Source of the DNA: Nitrospira sp. UBA5699
GTDB taxonomy: Bacteria > Nitrospirota > Nitrospiria > Nitrospirales > Nitrospiraceae
Length of the DNA stretch: 8,759 nucleotides
Direction: 5' to 3'
Assembly (NCBI GenBank): GCA_002420105.1
Contig: DIHJ01000022.1
Location: 2,007-10,765, forward strand
Part shown: in pieces, positions 6,885 to 8,759 of the stretch
Layout of the letters: every line of letters starts with the position of its first letter
Position numbering within the stretch: the stretch's first letter is position 1
Made by a program: the position numbers and the translations under genes
The notes under the pieces: generated by a model
Databases searched by the model: none
The model's input: the letters and a program-made list of their open reading frames with translations, nothing else
What the model was told of the DNA's origin: nothing

Positions 6885-7253
6885 CTAGGCCGTCGCCGGC
6901 GTGAGGTGCTGCTTGGCCAGGCCGACCAGCTTCTCGAATCCGGCCGCGTCCTTGATGGCCATGTCGGAGAGGACCTTCCGGTCCAGCAGGACGTTGGCCT
7001 TCTTCAGCGCGTTGATGAAGCGGTTGTACGTCATCCCCTGGGCCCGCACCGCCGCGCTGATGCGCGCGATCCAGAGCGCCCGGAAATCCCGCTTCCGGTT
7101 CTTGCGTCCGGTGTAGGCGTACTGCTGGCCCTTGTCGACCGACTCCGTCGCCGACCGGAACAGCCGGCTCTTCGCGCCGTACTGTCCTTTCGCCAGCTTC
7201 AGCCGCTTCTTTCTTCTCGCCCTGGTTTTTGGTCCACCTTTTGCGCGTGGCAT
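6885..7253 (-). CDS. rplT: 50S ribosomal protein L20 (bL20)
   Basis: L20 binds 23S rRNA early in large-subunit assembly. In several bacteria it also represses its own operon. The 122-residue protein is very basic and begins MPRAKGGPKTRARRKKRLKL, an extended tail that enters the rRNA. YGAKSRLFRSATESVDKG, RKRDFRALWIARI and MTYNRFINALKKANVLLDRK are conserved family stretches. Length is marginally above the usual 117-120. AAGGAG at 7263-7268, 9 bases before the ATG, is a strong Shine-Dalgarno sequence. It is the last gene of the thrS-infC-rpmI-rplT operon and lies 45 bases after rpmI. Downstream, where many bacteria have pheS on the same strand, this window has the converging pheT. Confidence 0.97.
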   Translation of the reverse strand: MPRAKGGPKTRARRKKRLKLAKGQYGAKSRLFRSATESVDKGQQYAYTGRKNRKRDFRALWIARISAAVRAQGMTYNRFINALKKANVLLDRKVLSDMAIKDAAGFEKLVGLAKQHLTPATA

Positions 7254-7298
7254 GACTCAGTACTCCTTGTTGGTTGCGATCATCGAATCCGTCGAACG

Positions 7299-7493
7299 CT
7301 ATTTGTAGGGCAGCAGCCGGCCGAGGGCCGCGGCCTTCGTCTCGTCCACCACCACCGACCCGCTCAACCGCCGCTTGCGCTCCCGGTTCTTGCTGGTCAG
7401 GATGTGCCGCTTCCCGGCCTTTTTCCGCACGAACTTGCCGCTGCCGGTCTTGTGAAACCGTTTGCTCGCTCCGCTGTGTGACTTCACTTTCAT
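7299..7493 (-). CDS. rpmI: 50S ribosomal protein L35 (bL35)
   Basis: L35 is a small, basic large-subunit protein. Its 64 residues (MKVKSHSGASKRFHKTGSGK, then GKRHILTSKNRERKRRL) match the family in length and pattern. The expected hydrophobic stretch in the C-terminal half (SGSVVVDETKAAALGRLLPYK) is present. AAGGA at 7503-7507 lies 9 bases before the ATG. It sits between infC and rplT, 44 bases after infC, in the order conserved across most bacteria. I see no clear L20-binding pseudoknot in the short leader, but translational control by L20, as in E. coli, cannot be excluded. Confidence 0.97.
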   Translation of the reverse strand: MKVKSHSGASKRFHKTGSGKFVRKKAGKRHILTSKNRERKRRLSGSVVVDETKAAALGRLLPYK

Positions 7494-7537
7494 GGTCTCT
7501 TATCCTTTGGTTAAACGTTCCCGACGTCCGACTGCCG

Positions 7538-8047
7538 TTAATTCTTGGGGGCGACGATCATGATGAGGCTGCGCCCTTCCATGCGGGGCGCGTACTCGAT
7601 CGTGCCGGTTTCGGTCAATTCCGCGATCACCGAGTTCATGACCGTCCGCCCCATTTCCTGATTGGCCATCTCGCGCCCGCGATAGGTCAGGACCACCTTC
7701 GTCTTATTCCCCTCTTCCAGGAACCCCTTGATCTGGCGGATCTTGATTTCCAGATCGTGTTTGTCCGTCCGAGGGCGGAGTTTGATTTCCTTGACCTGCG
7801 TCGATTTCTGGTGCCGCCGGCTCTGGTGATCTTTCTTGCTCAACTCGTACTTGTATTTCCCGTAGTCCATGATGCGGCAGACGGGAGGCACCGAGGTGGG
7901 CGCGACCTCGACGAGGTCGTAGCCGTTCTCCTGGGCCTGTCTGAACGCTTCAGGGGTCGGGAGAATACCGAGTTGCTCCCCTTCCGGACCGATCACTCGA
8001 ACTTCACGCACTCGAATTTCGCGGTTCACGCGCAGTTTGGGGACGAT
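7538..8047 (-). CDS. infC: Translation initiation factor IF-3
   Basis: IF3 binds the 30S subunit, keeps it apart from 50S and rejects non-initiator tRNA and poor start codons. The N-terminal domain contains the signature APTSVPPVCRIMDYGKYKYE. A lysine-rich linker leads to a C-terminal domain with QVKEIKLRPRTDKHD, FLEEGNK and RGREMANQEMG, ending in APKN. I place the start at an ATC codon (8047-8045), giving 170 residues. The start GAGGTG (8057-8052) is 4 bases upstream at ideal spacing, and the added residues place Arg before VNREIRVREVRVIG, as in other IF3 proteins (RINREIR-like). A GTG at 8029 would give 163 residues but is about 22 bases beyond the Shine-Dalgarno sequence. Non-AUG starts (AUU in E. 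coli) are a known basis of IF3 autoregulation. The gap to the thrS stop is 10 bases. Confidence 0.95.
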   Translation of the reverse strand: MVPKLRVNREIRVREVRVIGPEGEQLGILPTPEAFRQAQENGYDLVEVAPTSVPPVCRIMDYGKYKYELSKKDHQSRRHQKSTQVKEIKLRPRTDKHDLEIKIRQIKGFLEEGNKTKVVLTYRGREMANQEMGRTVMNSVIAELTETGTIEYAPRMEGRSLIMIVAPKN

Positions 8048-8057
8048 AGGCCACCTC
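8045..8057 (-). promoter_or_regulatory. infC ribosome-binding site with AUC start codon
   Basis: GAGGTG (8057-8052) matches six bases complementary to the 16S rRNA 3' tail and is followed after 4 bases by ATC (8047-8045), in frame with infC. No ATG in the infC frame lies between the thrS stop and the conserved IF3 N-terminus. The site directly follows the thrS stop codon (8060-8058), so re-initiation by ribosomes finishing thrS is possible. Confidence 0.7.
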
Positions 8058-8759
8058 TCATGATGTGGGTGAAAGTTGCTGCCCGGCCCGATTCACTTCG
8101 GCCCTGAGCAGATCCAATGCTCCTGCCACGGTCATGCTGCCGAGATTGGCGCCGCTGCGGCCCCTCACGGAGAGCGTGCCGCTCTGCACTTCCCGGTCGC
8201 CGACGACGAACATGAACGGCGTCTTGGCCTTTTCCGCTTCCCGGATCTTCAGCCCGATCTTTTCGTTGCGCAGATCGGCTTCGACGCGGAAGCCCGCGGC
8301 CTTCATCTCGGCCACGACCTTGGCGACGAACTCCCGCTGATGGTCCGTGATCGCCATGACCACGGCCTGCACCGGCGCCAGCCAGGCGGGGAAGGCCCCG
8401 CCGTAATGCTCGATCAGAATGCCGAAGAACCGTTCGATCGAGCCCATCAGGGCCCGGTGGATCATGATCGGCTGATGCGACTTGCCGTCCTCCCCGATGT
8501 AGCTCAACTCGAACCGCTCCGGATTGTTGAAGTCGACCTGCACGGTTGAGCACTGCCAGGAGCGGCCCAGGGCGTCCTTGATCTTGATGTCGATCTTCGG
8601 CCCGTAGAACGCGCCGCCCCCCGGGTCCAGATGGAAGGCGATGTTGCGGTTCTTGAGCGCGGCTTCCAGCGCGCTGGTGGCCAGCGTCCAATGCTCGTCC
8701 GCCCCCACCGATTCCTTGGGCCTGGTCGAGAGAAAGACTTCGAATTCGGTGAAGCCGAA
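8058..8759 (-). CDS. thrS: Threonyl-tRNA synthetase, C-terminal part (cut by window edge)
   Basis: ThrRS attaches threonine to tRNA-Thr. The visible 233 residues read straight in from the window edge (FGFTEFEVFLSTRPKESVGA) and end at TGA 8060-8058; full-length ThrRS is about 640 residues, so the N-terminal TGS, editing and first core parts lie outside. Present are the core segment DPGGGAFYGPKIDIKI (45-60), WQCSTVQVDF (68-77), and motif 3 MIHRALMGSIERFFG (99-113). His101 corresponds to the third zinc ligand (His511 in E. coli) and Arg110 to the motif 3 arginine. The anticodon-binding domain follows (about 125-225: ITDHQREFVAKVV, DLRNEKIGLKIREAE, FMFVVGDREV). It is the first gene of the minus-strand operon seen here. 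E. coli ThrRS represses its own translation; the leader is outside the window. Confidence 0.97.
   Translation of the reverse strand, partial: FGFTEFEVFLSTRPKESVGADEHWTLATSALEAALKNRNIAFHLDPGGGAFYGPKIDIKIKDALGRSWQCSTVQVDFNNPERFELSYIGEDGKSHQPIMIHRALMGSIERFFGILIEHYGGAFPAWLAPVQAVVMAITDHQREFVAKVVAEMKAAGFRVEADLRNEKIGLKIREAEKAKTPFMFVVGDREVQSGTLSVRGRSGANLGSMTVAGALDLLRAEVNRAGQQLSPTS

Noticed and set aside
8026..8061. 11-codon frame (ATG overlapping the thrS stop as ATGA, ending at the infC GTG) that could be a leader peptide
   Set aside because: The ATG has no Shine-Dalgarno of its own, since GAGGTG lies downstream of it, and the peptide MRGGLSSPNCA shows no attenuator-like codon run. It is most likely chance.
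8058..8708. GTG at 8708 as the thrS start
   Set aside because: The frame continues upstream to the window edge with conserved ThrRS sequence (FGFTEFEVFLSTRP), so this GTG is an internal valine codon.

Overview
The window is a high-GC bacterial housekeeping locus devoted almost wholly to translation. It has ten genes. The left end holds an initiator tRNA-fMet gene on the minus strand, cut by the window edge. Divergent from it runs a plus-strand cluster, fmt, rsmB, rpe, pheS and pheT (422-6806). Convergent with that cluster is the minus-strand end of a thrS, infC, rpmI, rplT operon (8759 down to 6885), with thrS cut by the right edge. A perfect inverted repeat at 6810-6834 separates the two converging operons.

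The most interesting feature is easy to miss because it encodes no protein. The tRNA-fMet gene is interrupted in its anticodon loop by a 276-nt ORF-less group I intron (24-299, minus strand). The two exons join to an intact CUCAUAA loop. The splice sites have the required U.G pair and terminal G, and helices P1, P3, P4, P6, P7, P8 and P9-type hairpins can all be drawn. The gene has a good sigma70-type promoter. It lies back to back with fmt, whose product formylates the methionine carried by this tRNA.

The phenylalanyl-tRNA synthetase is of the archaeal/eukaryotic type: a long alpha subunit with N-terminal winged-helix domains and a short beta subunit of 570 residues. It is not the usual bacterial form. 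It sits next to thrS-infC-rpmI-rplT, where many bacteria carry the bacterial-type pheST, but in the opposite orientation and in another operon. This suggests replacement of the ancestral enzyme at or near its old locus. infC appears to start at an AUC codon with a well-placed Shine-Dalgarno sequence, consistent with the IF3 autoregulation known from enterobacteria.

GC content is high (roughly 60 percent or more by eye) and the ribosomal proteins, IF3, Fmt, RsmB and Rpe are clearly bacterial. A lineage such as Nitrospirota (Nitrospira-like) fits the combination of a bacterial translation set with archaeal-type PheRS, but this is an impression and no database search was possible. Genes are tightly packed: rsmB and rpe overlap by one base, and most other same-strand gaps are 9 to 45 bases.
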